A stretch of DNA of 64,000 nt. It comes from Geopseudomonas aromaticivorans (lineage in GTDB: Bacteria > Pseudomonadota > Gammaproteobacteria > Pseudomonadales > Pseudomonadaceae). A model generated the notes under the pieces. It was not told the origin of the DNA, searched no databases, and saw only the letters and a program-made list of their open reading frames with translations. This document shows positions 9,692 through 20,753 of this stretch, piece after piece (positions within the stretch are counted from its first letter, which is position 1; every line of letters starts with the position of its first letter). A program made the position numbers and the translations under genes. Location: positions 62,001 through 126,000 of the forward strand of contig NZ_JAHRGL010000019.1 in assembly GCF_019097855.1 (NCBI RefSeq). Reading direction: 5' to 3'.

Positions 9692-10746
9692 ACGAACAAT
9701 GGTGGCTGGCGCCCTGCCAGCCGATCGACCATGTGGCGCGGCAGAAGGCCGAGCAGCGCCAGGCGCGGCTGACCAAGCCTACCGGCGCCCTCGGTCGTCT
9801 CGAGCAGCTGGCCATCGACCTGGCGGCATTGCAGGGCCGCGAGTGCCCGCACCTCGAGCAGCCGTGGATCGCGGTGTTCGCCGGCGACCACGGGGTGGTC
9901 GAGGAGGGCGTCTCCGCCTATCCGCAGGCGGTCACCCGGCAGATGCTGCACAACTTCGTCGCCGGCGGCGCCGCCATCAGCGTGCTCGCCCACCAGCTGC
10001 AGGCCCGTCTGGAGGTCATCGACCTGGGCACTGCCGGCGACGGCGAGCCGCTGGGTGGCGTGCACAGCTACGGCCTCGGCCCCGGCACCGCCAACTTCAC
10101 CCGTGGCCCGGCCATGACTGACGAGCAGTGCCGCGCGGCGCTGGCCGCCGGACGCGCCAGCGCCGAGCGTGCGCACCAGGCGCGGGCCGGGGTGTATATC
10201 GGCGGCGAGATGGGCATCGGCAACACCACCGCTGCCGCGGCGCTAGGCTGCGCGCTGCTCGACCTGCCGGCGCTGGCGCTGACCGGGGCGGGTACCGGAT
10301 TGAACGCGGCCGCCGTGGCCCACAAGCAGCGGGTGATCGACAGTGCCCTGCTGCTGCATCAGCAGGTGGCCAGTCAGGACCCGCTCGAGGCCCTGCGTCG
10401 CCTCGGCGGTTTCGAGATCGCTGCGCTGAGCGGCGCCTTCGTCTCCTGTGCCCTGCACGGCCTGCCGGTGCTGGTGGACGGCTTCATCGCCACGGTTGCC
10501 GCCCTCTGCGCGGTGCAGCTCAATCCCGGCGTGCGCCCCTGGCTGCTGTTCGGCCATCGCTCCGCCGAGCCTGGGCATACCTACGTGCTGCAGGCGCTCA
10601 AGGGCGAGCCGCTGCTGGACCTTGGCCTGCGTCTGGGCGAGGGCAGCGGCGCGGCGCTGGCCGTGCCGCTGCTGCGCCTGGCCTGCAGCCTGCATGGCGG
10701 CATGGCCACCTTTGCCGAGGCGCACGTCAGCGATCGTCCGACATGA
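9688..10746 (+). CDS. cobT: Nicotinate-nucleotide:dimethylbenzimidazole phosphoribosyltransferase
   Basis: 352-residue enzyme that makes alpha-ribazole 5'-phosphate from dimethylbenzimidazole (the BluB product) and nicotinate mononucleotide. Motifs seen are [15 protein letters not shown] near the N-terminus, [50 protein letters not shown] and the C-terminal [15 protein letters not shown]. It starts with GTG overlapping the cobP stop. Called cobU in Pseudomonas nomenclature. Confidence 0.95.
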   Translation: MNEQWWLAPCQPIDHVARQKAEQRQARLTKPTGALGRLEQLAIDLAALQGRECPHLEQPWIAVFAGDHGVVEEGVSAYPQAVTRQMLHNFVAGGAAISVLAHQLQARLEVIDLGTAGDGEPLGGVHSYGLGPGTANFTRGPAMTDEQCRAALAAGRASAERAHQARAGVYIGGEMGIGNTTAAAALGCALLDLPALALTGAGTGLNAAAVAHKQRVIDSALLLHQQVASQDPLEALRRLGGFEIAALSGAFVSCALHGLPVLVDGFIATVAALCAVQLNPGVRPWLLFGHRSAEPGHTYVLQALKGEPLLDLGLRLGEGSGAALAVPLLRLACSLHGGMATFAEAHVSDRPT

Positions 10747-11306
10747 TCCTCGACCTGCTGCGTCACGGCGAAACCGAGCGGGGTGGCGGCTTGCGCGGGC
10801 GCATCGACGATGCCCTGACGGCCAGTGGCTGGGCGCAGATGCGCGCGGCGGTGGGCGAAGAGAGGCCCTGGACCCGGCTGGTCAGCTCGCCGCTACAGCG
10901 CTGCGCCGCCTTCGCCGACGAGCTGGCCGCCCGCCTCGCACTGCCGCTGCATCTGGAGAGCGGTCTGCGCGAGCTGGACTTCGGCGCCTGGGAGGGGCGC
11001 AGCGCGGCCGAGCTGATGAAGACTGACAGCGAGGCGCTGGGCATGTTCTGGAACGATCCCTATGCGTTCACTCCGCCGGACGGCGAGCCGCTGACGGCCT
11101 TCGAGGCGCGCGTGCTCGATGCGCTGCAACGCTTGTACCGCCAGTTCGCCGGCGAGCATGTCCTGCTGGTCACCCACGGCGGGGTGATGCGCCTGCTGCT
11201 GGCCCGCGCCCGCGGCCTGCCGCGCGAGCAGCTGATGCAGGTGGAGGTGGGCCACGGTGCGTTGCACCGGTTGCGAGTGAGCGAGGGGCTGCGGCTCAGC
11301 GAGTAG
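10743..11306 (+). CDS. cobC: Alpha-ribazole-5'-phosphate phosphatase (histidine phosphatase family)
   Basis: 187-residue member of the phosphoglycerate mutase-like superfamily. The catalytic RHGET is at residues 7-11, the second histidine is in [11 protein letters not shown], and [12 protein letters not shown] is the usual substrate-side motif. It overlaps cobT by four bases (ATGA), and its place in the operon argues for removal of phosphate from alpha-ribazole phosphate or adenosylcobalamin phosphate. The symbol is Salmonella cobC, not the Pseudomonas cobC at 6548. In P. aeruginosa the next gene is cobV (cobS); here that gene is 18 kb downstream. Confidence 0.88.
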   Translation: MILDLLRHGETERGGGLRGRIDDALTASGWAQMRAAVGEERPWTRLVSSPLQRCAAFADELAARLALPLHLESGLRELDFGAWEGRSAAELMKTDSEALGMFWNDPYAFTPPDGEPLTAFEARVLDALQRLYRQFAGEHVLLVTHGGVMRLLLARARGLPREQLMQVEVGHGALHRLRVSEGLRLSE

Positions 11307-11346
11307 TCAACCGGCAGCGCCCAGGCTTCTGTGCGGGCACGCTCGG

Positions 11347-12168
11347 TCAGTCCGGCCTGGCTTCACCGACCGCGGTGATCCACGGCTCCAGACGCTGGCC
11401 GAAGGCGACCTCGATGCGCAGGCCGGGGATCGTCGACTTGTCGCGGGCTCGACTCGGCAGGCCGGCCAGTGCCCAGTTCCAGCGCTGGGGCACGTTGATC
11501 TGCTCGTTGCTCAGCTTGCGCAGATAGCCGCGCAGCTGCAGCGGTTTGCCCCCATAGGAAGGGCTTACCAGGCCGCGGACAATGGCGTAGCGGCTGCGGT
11601 CGGCATAACGCTGGCGCAGCACGTCGCGGTCGAGGCCGACCTCCACCACGTACAGCCGGGTGTCGCGCTGGAGATCGTCCAGCTCGCGGCGCTGATGAGC
11701 CAGGCGCTGCTGCAGCTGCTGGTCTTCGGGCAGGGCGGCGAGCGCACGGCTGGCCTGCTCGACGCTCTCCTGCTGGCGGCGTAGTTCCGCGTGATAGGCG
11801 GGGCCGTCCAGTTCCAGCACGACCAGCACCTCGCGTGCGGCCTGACGCCGGCAGCGCGGTTGGCAGTCCGCCGCATCCGGTATGTGGAAGCCCAGCTGGC
11901 GCATTTGCGCCGCGCTCAACCGCCTGGGCGAGCGACCGCCGTCCTCCTCCCAATAGCCCGGCATGCGCCACTGCAACTGCAGGAACAGGCCACTGTTTTC
12001 CCGGCGCAGGTAGGGCGACATCACGCCCAGCTCGCGCTCGCTGAGCGCCAGGCGGCTGTCCGGCTCGTCGCTGCGGTTGTACCAGACGCCGGCGAGGGCG
12101 AAGGCATTGATCAGCAGGATCAGCGCTACCCCGGCGAGCAGGGCGTGGCGTCGTTCGAGGCGGCTCAT
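11347..12168 (-). CDS. Membrane-anchored protein, DUF4824-like
   Basis: 273 residues. A single N-terminal hydrophobic segment (about 8-27) anchors it; the rest is soluble and presumably periplasmic. The central part (about 130-180) is rich in Q, E, R and L and may form a coiled coil. I see no catalytic motif. The ATG overlaps the stop of the upstream DUF2157-like gene, so the two are a translational pair. I connect it with DUF4824 only because that family is often encoded beside DUF2157 membrane proteins. Function unknown. Confidence 0.6.
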   Translation of the reverse strand: MSRLERRHALLAGVALILLINAFALAGVWYNRSDEPDSRLALSERELGVMSPYLRRENSGLFLQLQWRMPGYWEEDGGRSPRRLSAAQMRQLGFHIPDAADCQPRCRRQAAREVLVVLELDGPAYHAELRRQQESVEQASRALAALPEDQQLQQRLAHQRRELDDLQRDTRLYVVEVGLDRDVLRQRYADRSRYAIVRGLVSPSYGGKPLQLRGYLRKLSNEQINVPQRWNWALAGLPSRARDKSTIPGLRIEVAFGQRLEPWITAVGEARPD

Positions 12169-13238
12169 GCGTTGGCACCTCCCCGGTGACCGTGGATCAG
12201 GCGCAGGCGACGCAGGACCACCAGGATCAGCACCGCGACCAGGCTCAGCAGCAGGAAGAACAGGTACTTGGGCAGCACCTCCCACCACCAGTCGAACAGC
12301 TTGGTGTAGAGGAAGATGACGAAGAAGGTCAGGCCGGTATTGACCACCTCCGGCCAGTCGCGGCGGGTGCCGAGCCAGATGGCCAGGCCGGCGCCGAGGA
12401 AGCCGAGCGTCTGGTAGAAGCCCTCGATCAGCCCCGTGCTCCAGGGCAGGTAGCTGGCCTCGCCCCAGTTGGCCAGCACCAGGACTGGCAGCAGCAGCGC
12501 CAGCAGGCCGAACACCCGGTAGATCGGCGCGAAGCCGCTGAAGCCTCGCTGCGGTGCCAGTAGCGGCACGCCGAAGATCAGCAGGCCGGCGGGGAAGAAG
12601 TGCTCGGGGAACTCGCCCAGGCTCAGCCAGTACACCCCGCTCCAGGTGCCGACCCGCGCGGCGACGAAGGCCAGCAGGCTGATCAGCCCGGCGGCCAGCA
12701 GCAGGCGGGCGTCGCACGCATAGGCCAGCAGCAGGGCGTAGGCGGCCCAGGCCAGCAGGGCGTTGTCGGTCGGGGTGATGTTGAAGATCTGCCCGAGCAT
12801 CACCGTGTTCAGCACCAGACAGGCGAAGGCGACCATGGCCGCCAGCTTGCTGAAGTAGCCCGAGCTGTCGCGGCTGCGCACCCACAAGGTCAGCAGCAGG
12901 CTGCCCAGGGAGGCGCCGATCAGGATGGCGACCTGGGCGGTGGCGCCGAACAGGCCCCAGAACTGGTAGAACAGGAACAGGACGCTGGCCGCCAGGGCCA
13001 GCGCACCGAGCAAGGAGGCGATGCGCATGCTCAGCGACAGGCGCTTGGCCTGGCTGTCCTGGTCGATGTCGAAGCGCTGGCGGTAGTCGTCGAGCAGACG
13101 GCGGTGGTGTTCGGCGAGTCGCTCCAGCAGCGCCGGCTCGAGGGTCAACGCCTGCTCCTGGCGTAGACGCTCCAGCTCGCGGCGAAAAGCCTGGATGTCG
13201 TCGGCCCGCTGCTGGGCCTGGTCGCGGCTGAGTGTCAT
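12165..13238 (-). CDS. DUF2157-like multi-span membrane protein
   Basis: 357 residues. A charged, probably helical N-terminus (about 1-70, with ELERLRQEQ) precedes a run of about ten hydrophobic segments from LLGALALAASVLFLFYQFWG to the C-terminal LLLSLVAVLILVVL. DUF2157 proteins have this build: a soluble helical head and many membrane spans. The stop overlaps the start of the DUF4824-like partner. I chose the internal ATG at 13238; upstream in-frame codons belong to a GC-rich open stretch without a ribosome site. Function unknown. Confidence 0.65.
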   Translation of the reverse strand: MTLSRDQAQQRADDIQAFRRELERLRQEQALTLEPALLERLAEHHRRLLDDYRQRFDIDQDSQAKRLSLSMRIASLLGALALAASVLFLFYQFWGLFGATAQVAILIGASLGSLLLTLWVRSRDSSGYFSKLAAMVAFACLVLNTVMLGQIFNITPTDNALLAWAAYALLLAYACDARLLLAAGLISLLAFVAARVGTWSGVYWLSLGEFPEHFFPAGLLIFGVPLLAPQRGFSGFAPIYRVFGLLALLLPVLVLANWGEASYLPWSTGLIEGFYQTLGFLGAGLAIWLGTRRDWPEVVNTGLTFFVIFLYTKLFDWWWEVLPKYLFFLLLSLVAVLILVVLRRLRLIHGHRGGANA

Positions 13239-13330
13239 GGCGGATCCTTGCTGGGCACTCGGGGATTGGCTGAACTCTAGCGGCAAACCGCTGGGCTCAC
13301 CATGCGCCAGATCGCAGCAACGGCAGGCGG

Positions 13331-13921
13331 CTAACCGGCGAATGCGAGCCTTGACGGCGTATCCACGTCCCACAGCACCCCGCCGTCGTCGACCGCCAGC
13401 TCGCGCAGCGGGTTGTCCTGCAACAGGCCTCTGGCCCCGCGCTCGCCGCTCAGCGCGGCCAGGGCCGGGCCATGGCGGCGGCCGAAACCGACCGGGTGGC
13501 CGAAGTTGCCGTCGCAGGTCGGCACCACGATGGCGTCATCGTCCAGCGCCTGCACCACCCGGGCGACGGTGCCCGGCAGGATGAACGGCATGTCGCCGAG
13601 GGCGATCAGCCAGCCGGCGCTGTCCGCGCTGTGGCGCACCGCCGCGGCGAGGCTGTCGCCCATGCCGGCCGAGGCCAGGGTGAGGGCTTCAACGTCGAGG
13701 CGCCGGGCGAGGGCGAGTACGTCGGTGTTGTCCGGGCGGGTCACCAGCAGCAGGCGCTCCACCTGACCTGCAAAGGCCAGCACGGCATGTTCCAGCACCG
13801 GGCGCTGGCAGCCATCGCGGCCGCAACAGCTCGCCAGCAGCTTGTCGGCCTGCGGGCCGGCCAGTTCGCGGTAGCGGCTGCCGCGGCCTGCGGCCAGCAG
13901 CACGGCGCAGACGCCGCTCAT
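13331..13921 (-). CDS. mocA: MocA-like molybdenum cofactor nucleotidyltransferase
   Basis: 196-residue NTP_transf_3 protein. The signature LLAAGRGSRYRELAG with DKLL at the N-terminus, ALGDMPFI in the middle, and the C-terminal VDTPSRLA match MocA/MobA cytidylyl- or guanylyltransferases. It overlaps xdhC by four bases and follows the molybdenum hydroxylase subunits, so it probably converts molybdopterin to its cytosine dinucleotide for the IorAB enzyme. The cytidylyl specificity is inferred from this context. Confidence 0.83.
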   Translation of the reverse strand: MSGVCAVLLAAGRGSRYRELAGPQADKLLASCCGRDGCQRPVLEHAVLAFAGQVERLLLVTRPDNTDVLALARRLDVEALTLASAGMGDSLAAAVRHSADSAGWLIALGDMPFILPGTVARVVQALDDDAIVVPTCDGNFGHPVGFGRRHGPALAALSGERGARGLLQDNPLRELAVDDGGVLWDVDTPSRLAFAG

Positions 13922-14912
13922 GCCGGCTGGCCGCAGGCCTGCTGCTGGCGTACCGGCCGGCTGACCGCGGTGCCGTTCTTCAGGGCGACGATTTCGGCTA
14001 GCAGCGACAGGGCGATTTCCGGCGGCGTGTGGCTGCCGATGGGCAGGCCGATTGGGCCGTGCAGGCGCGCGATGTCGGCAGCGGCCAGGCCGAGATAGGC
14101 CAGGCGCTCGCGGCGTTTCTGGCTGTTGACCCGCGACCCCAGCGCGCCGACGTAGAAGGCGCGCGAGCCGAGGGCGGTGAGCAGGGCCATGTCGTCGAGG
14201 CGCGGATCGTGGGTCAGCGCGATGATGGCGGTGCGCTCGTCCGGCGCGATGGCCAGCACGGCGTCGTCGGGCATGCCGGGAACGAAGCGCGCGTGGCTGT
14301 CTTCCCAGCCGAAGGCGAATTCCTCGCGCGGATCGCAGATCAGCACCTCGAAGTCGAGCATGCGCGCCATCTCGCTGACATAGCGCGACAGCTGGCCGGC
14401 GCCGATCAGCAGCAGGCGCCAGCGCGGGCCGTACACCGCGCGCAGGCGCTCGCCATCGAACTGCAGGCTGTCGCCGGGCAGGGCGTCGTGCAGGGTGACC
14501 CTGCCGCTGGCCAGCTCCAGCTCGCGGGCCACCAGGCGGTGGTTCTCGCAGCGCGCCAGCAGCTCCGCGACCCAGCTGGCATCGCCGACGTCTTCCTCGG
14601 TCAGGCGCAGGGTGCCGCCGCAGGGCAGGCCGAAGCGTGCGGCCTCCTCGCGGCTGACGCCGTAGGTGACCAGCTGCACCGCCGCTCCGCCGGCGGCGCT
14701 GCGGCCGTCGCGCAGGCGCTCGAGCAGGTCGTCCTCGATGCAGCCGCCGGACACCGAGCCGATCAGCATGCCGTCGTCGCGCACGGCGAGCATCGCTCCC
14801 GGCGGGCGCGGCGCGCTGCCCCAGGTCTGCACCACGGTGTACAGCCGCACGCGCTGGCCGGCCTGGCACCAGGCCAGCACGCTGCGCAGGACGTTGAGGT
14901 CGACGCTGTCCA

Positions 14913-14913
<1 letters not shown>
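13918..14913 (-). CDS. xdhC: XdhC/CoxI family molybdenum cofactor maturation protein
   Basis: 331 residues. The N-terminal XdhC/CoxI part contains VVQTWGSAPRPPGAMLAV, GSVSGGCIEDDLLERL and GLPCGGTLRL; the C-terminal Rossmann part contains LLLIGAGQLSRYV and ALTHDPRLDDMAL. These proteins bind and sulfurate molybdenum cofactor and insert it into xanthine-oxidase-family enzymes. It lies immediately behind iorB (start and stop share one base) and ahead of the mocA-like gene, a typical maturation pair. Confidence 0.88.
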
Positions 14914-17239
<2,326 letters not shown>

Positions 17240-17243
<4 letters not shown>

Positions 17244-17710
17244 GCCTGGCCCTCCTTGAGCTTGTCGGCGGCGCTGGCGATGGCCGTCCTGATCCGGTTG
17301 TAAGTGCCGCAGCGGCAGATGTTGCCCACCATGGCCGCCTTGATCTGCCCCTCGTCGGGATTGCGGTTGCCCTGCAGCAGCGCGGTGGCCGCCATGATCT
17401 GCCCGCCCTGGCAGTAGCCGCACTGGGCCACGGCATTGTCCAGCCAGGCCTGCTGCACCACCTTGCCGACCGGGTCGTCCTGCAGGCCCTCGATGGTGGT
17501 CACCCGTTTGCCGACCGCCTGACCGACCGGGGTGAGGCAGCCGCGCACGGCCTGGCCGTCGAGGTGCACGGTGCAGGCGCCGCACTGGCCCATGCCGCAG
17601 CCGAACTTGGTGCCGGTGTAACCGACGACGTCGCGTATGGCCCACAGCAGGGGCATGTCCTCCGCTACATCGAGCGGGTGATCCTTGCCATTCAGGTTCA
17701 GGGTAATCAT
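17240..17710 (-). CDS. iorA: [2Fe-2S] small subunit of the molybdenum hydroxylase (IorA-like)
   Basis: 156 residues. The plant-ferredoxin-type cluster ligands are Cys38, Cys43, Cys46 (GCGMGQCGAC) and Cys58; the second cluster ligands are in CGYCQGGQ and NICRCGTY. It carries electrons from the IorB molybdenum site. The stop overlaps the start of iorB by four bases. The frame is open further upstream (to 17770), but the ATG at 17710 begins the conserved ITLNLNG strand and gives the usual family length. Confidence 0.9.
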
Positions 17711-18005
17711 CGAGGCGTATCCATTCATTGGGTCATTGCACAGCACCGGCGCGTGCGGCCCGACCAGCATGTGCTGGCAGAGCGGCCGGCTGCAGATCCG
17801 AGAGGTTTGCTTGAATTTAGCTCAACAAGCGAAGACAGCCGTTTATACCATCGGATCGATTGCCATCGGGATCACATCCTGTGCGTCAGGCGTTTTTTTG
17901 CGCCAATCCAGTGCGAGCTGCAAAAAAAGCCCCGACCTGACGGGGCCGGGGCTTTTGGGGAGACAGATCGGTCCGCTCAGGCTGGAGCGTTTCCTGTCGG
18001 GAGGA
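17711..18005. other. Intergenic region between azurin and iorA
   Basis: This 295-base stretch should hold the iorA promoter (minus strand) and contains the azurin terminator at 17922-17956. No gene was recognised. Confidence 0.5.
17922..17956 (-). terminator. Rho-independent terminator of azurin
   Basis: Read on the minus strand, a ten-base stem (AAAAGCCCCG / CGGGGCTTTT) closes a GC-rich loop and is followed by seven Ts. It lies about 50 bases after the azurin stop. Confidence 0.9.
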
Positions 18006-18452
18006 TCACTTCAGTTCGAGAGTGCCTTTCATCAGCGCGGCATGGCCCGGGAAGCTGCAGTAGAACATGTACTGCTCGCCAGCCTTGAGCTTGGCCACCT
18101 CGAAGGTCACCGTGTCCTTCTCGCCGCCACCGACCACCTTGGTGTGGGCGATGACCCGCGTGTCGTCGGGTTTCAGGTAGTTGTTGTCGAGGCCGGCGCC
18201 GGTACCGTCGGCCAGCACGCCCTGCATGTCGGCGCTGGTGCTCAGTACCCAGTTGTGGCCCATCACGTTCTTCGCCATCTGGCCGGTGTGGGCGAGGTTG
18301 ACGGTGAAGGTCTTGCAGCTCTTGTCCACGCTGATGGCGCTGGTGTTGAACTGCAGTTGGTCGGCGGCCTGGATGTCCACTGAACATTCGGCCGCCCAGA
18401 GGGGCGCGCTGAACAGACCGAGCAGGGAGATGGCAGCGAGTTTGCGAAACAT
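18006..18452 (-). CDS. azu: Azurin
   Basis: 148-residue precursor of a type I blue-copper periplasmic electron carrier. The signal peptide ends at LWA (residue 20); the mature protein begins [11 protein letters not shown]. Counting from there, His46 lies in MGHNWVLS, and the Cys, His and Met ligands lie in [13 protein letters not shown], exactly as in azurins. A strong AGGAGG ribosome site precedes the ATG, so the longer open frame upstream is not used. It may accept electrons from redox enzymes of the envelope; the neighbouring exported molybdenum hydroxylase is a possible but unproven partner. Confidence 0.97.
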   Translation of the reverse strand: MFRKLAAISLLGLFSAPLWAAECSVDIQAADQLQFNTSAISVDKSCKTFTVNLAHTGQMAKNVMGHNWVLSTSADMQGVLADGTGAGLDNNYLKPDDTRVIAHTKVVGGGEKDTVTFEVAKLKAGEQYMFYCSFPGHAALMKGTLELK

Positions 18453-18738
18453 ACGAGCCTCCTGGGTAGGTTGGGCTGAACGCGCCGAGCGGGATGTGCC
18501 CAGCGAAGGGCGAGGTCCCGGCATCGGTGCAGGACCGCGCCGACGCAGTCGGCACGGCAGGCAAGCGGGGGATCGCTCGGTGCTTGAGGATAGCCAATGC
18601 GCCGGATGTGCGCCGGCTGCCGGTCAGTCTGCGGGCGGCTACCGGGCGAGTGCCTGCCGGGGGCAATGCCGGCGCGCACTCGCCTGAGCCGCTGCCGGCT
18701 ACGGTTGCGCCCCCTATGGATGGCGAGGGGGCCGTCGC

Positions 18739-20544
18739 TCAGCGTGCCTGCAGCCACGCCCTCCAGCCGCCGAAATGGCTGATGTCCTCGGCACCCTCCA
18801 GCCCGTACGCATCGCAGATGAAGCCGGTTTCCCAGCGCCCGTCCGCCAGCTCGACCTTGCCCAGGCCCAGCGGCGCCGGGATGCCGGTGAGGAAGGAGCC
18901 CAGCTCGCTGCTCGGCAGTTCCCAGACCTCCACGGCGATGGCCGCGCCGCCTTCGGTCACGCGGACCATGCCCGGGCGCAGCGGCGGGCCGCCGGCCAGG
19001 GCGTAGAGCTTGTAATGGGGCGCGCTGCGGGTGGCCTCGACCAGCCGGCCGCCGCGCTGCACCAGTTGCCAGTTGAGCGGCAGACCGGCCAGGTGCGCGC
19101 CGCACACCACCACGCGGGCCAGATCGTGGCGCGCCGCCGAGGCCGGCGCCGACAGGTCCATCGCGCGGCCGCCGGCCAGCGGCAGGGCATGCCGGCGCTG
19201 CACGGCGTCGGCCAGACCCAGCAGGTACTGGTCGGTGAAGGCGCGGCCGAACAGGGTCACGCCCCACGGCAGGCCGTTGCTCATCACCCCGGTCGGCACG
19301 GCCACTGCGGCGTAGTCCAGCAGGTTCATGAAGTTGGTGTAGTAGCCCAGCTCGGAGTTGCGCAGCACCGGCTCGGCGTGCAGCTCGGCCAAGGTCACCG
19401 GGCGGCCGATGGTCGGGGTGAGCACGCAGTCCAGATCGGCCATGAGCCGGTCGCACTGCGCCTTGAGCGCCTGCAGGCGGTACTGGGCCCGGAATACCTC
19501 GACCGCCGTGGCGCCCGGCGCCTTGGCCAGCACCGCGCGGATCACCGGCAGCACCGCCTCGGGATTCGTCTCCAGCAGTTCGCCGGCCACGCTGTAGCGC
19601 TCGGCCACCCACGGGCCTTCGTAGAGCAGACGCGCGGCTTCGAGGAACGGCGAGAAGTCGAGTTCCACCGGCGTGCCGCCGAGGGCTTCGAGTTGCTTCA
19701 CCGCCGCGGCGAATTGCAGCGGGCCTTCCGCGCAGCCGAAGAACTGCAGATCCTGAGCGCGCGGCACGCCGAAGCGGAACGGCCGCGGCGCGCCGAAGGC
19801 CGAGGCGTCGTTCCACAGCGGGTTGGCGCGATTGTATTCGTCGCGCTCATCCAGCTTGGCGGTCAGAGCCAGCAGAGTACTTGCCTCGCGGGCCGTCGCG
19901 GTGAAGTAGGTCACGCAGTCCAGGGTGCGGCAGGCCGGCACCACCCCGGTAGTGGAGATCAGTCCCTTGCTGGCCTTGAGGCCGACCAGGTTGTTCAGCG
20001 CCGCCGGTACCCGGCCGCTGCCTGCGGTATCGGTGCCGAGGGCGAGGCTGGCCAGGCCGAGGGCCACCGCCAGCGAGGAGCCGGAGCTGGAGCCGCCAGA
20101 CGGATAGTCCGGGTGCACGCTGTTGCGGCACTCGCCCCAGGGCGAGCGGGTGCCGTTGAGGCCGGTGGCGAACTGGTCGAGGTTGGTCTTGCCCAGCGGC
20201 ACCGCGCCGAGGGCGATCAGCTGCGCGACTATGGTCGCGCTGCGCTCGGGCACATAGGCGAAGGCCGGGCAGGCGGCTGTCGTGGGGATTCCCACCAGGT
20301 CGATATTGTCCTTGATGGCGAAGGGCACGCCGTACAGCGGCAGCTCGGCGGGGGACTTGCCGTCGAGGGCGGCCAGGTAGGGTTCGATTTCTTCCGCGGT
20401 CAGCAGGTGGATGAACAGGTTGAACTCGGGGTTGAGTTCTGCGGCGCGCGCGCGCAGGGCGGCGAGCAACTGGCGCGGGGTGGTGCGGCCGTCCAGGTAG
20501 GCGGCGCGCAGGGCGTCGAGGCGCAGGTCGAATTCGTGGTGCAT
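18739..20544 (-). CDS. atzF: Allophanate hydrolase
   Basis: 601-residue amidase-signature enzyme that hydrolyses allophanate to ammonia and CO2. The catalytic triad can be placed: Lys78 in PFAIKDNID, the cis-serine Ser152 in PSGGSSSGSS, and the nucleophile Ser176 in GTDTAGSGR. A C-terminal domain (about 470-601) completes the AtzF/DUR1,2-type protein. It is the last gene of the operon led by the guanidine-I riboswitch, where allophanate arises from carboxyguanidine. The ATG at 20544 is preceded by AAGGAAA on the minus strand. Confidence 0.95.
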   Translation of the reverse strand: MHHEFDLRLDALRAAYLDGRTTPRQLLAALRARAAELNPEFNLFIHLLTAEEIEPYLAALDGKSPAELPLYGVPFAIKDNIDLVGIPTTAACPAFAYVPERSATIVAQLIALGAVPLGKTNLDQFATGLNGTRSPWGECRNSVHPDYPSGGSSSGSSLAVALGLASLALGTDTAGSGRVPAALNNLVGLKASKGLISTTGVVPACRTLDCVTYFTATAREASTLLALTAKLDERDEYNRANPLWNDASAFGAPRPFRFGVPRAQDLQFFGCAEGPLQFAAAVKQLEALGGTPVELDFSPFLEAARLLYEGPWVAERYSVAGELLETNPEAVLPVIRAVLAKAPGATAVEVFRAQYRLQALKAQCDRLMADLDCVLTPTIGRPVTLAELHAEPVLRNSELGYYTNFMNLLDYAAVAVPTGVMSNGLPWGVTLFGRAFTDQYLLGLADAVQRRHALPLAGGRAMDLSAPASAARHDLARVVVCGAHLAGLPLNWQLVQRGGRLVEATRSAPHYKLYALAGGPPLRPGMVRVTEGGAAIAVEVWELPSSELGSFLTGIPAPLGLGKVELADGRWETGFICDAYGLEGAEDISHFGGWRAWLQAR

Positions 20545-20581
20545 GGTCGGTTTCCTTGTTCCTGCCGTGCCATGGCACGGT

Positions 20582-20635
20582 GTAGGGTGCTCCGTGCGCA
20601 CCCGTGAATCTTGTGGTGCGCGCGGCGCACCCTAC
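20582..20635. repeat. Inverted repeat, GTAGGGTGC family, copy 3
   Basis: A diverged copy of the repeat at 7531 (GTAGGGTGCTCCGTGCGCACC ... GCGCGGCGCACCCTAC). It lies in the spacer between the carboxylase gene and atzF, just upstream of atzF on the minus strand. Confidence 0.85.
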
Positions 20636-20657
20636 GGTTGTCTCGGCGTTTCCGATG

Positions 20658-20737
20658 GCTCCCACGCTCCGGCGTGGGAGCCTGCTTCTGGACGCTGGAG
20701 CGTCCGGGCTGCGTTCCCACGCGGGAGCGTGGGAACG
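20658..20737. repeat. Double palindrome (GCTCCCACGC / GTTCCCACGC)
   Basis: Two adjacent hairpins, GCTCCCACGC..GCGTGGGAGC and GTTCCCACGC..GCGTGGGAAC, separated by a short palindromic stretch (GGACGCTGGAGCGTCC). This type of paired palindrome is common between Pseudomonas genes. It lies directly beside copy 3 of the GTAGGGTGC repeat, between atzF and the carboxylase gene, and may act as a transcript-stabilising or attenuating structure. Confidence 0.8.
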
Positions 20738-20753
20738 ATCAGTGGCGTGTCGC

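Noticed and set aside
18453-18738. Search for an Anr/Fnr box ahead of azurin
   Set aside because: No TTGAT-N4-ATCAA match was seen in the 286 bases, which otherwise hold only the azurin promoter region and no gene.
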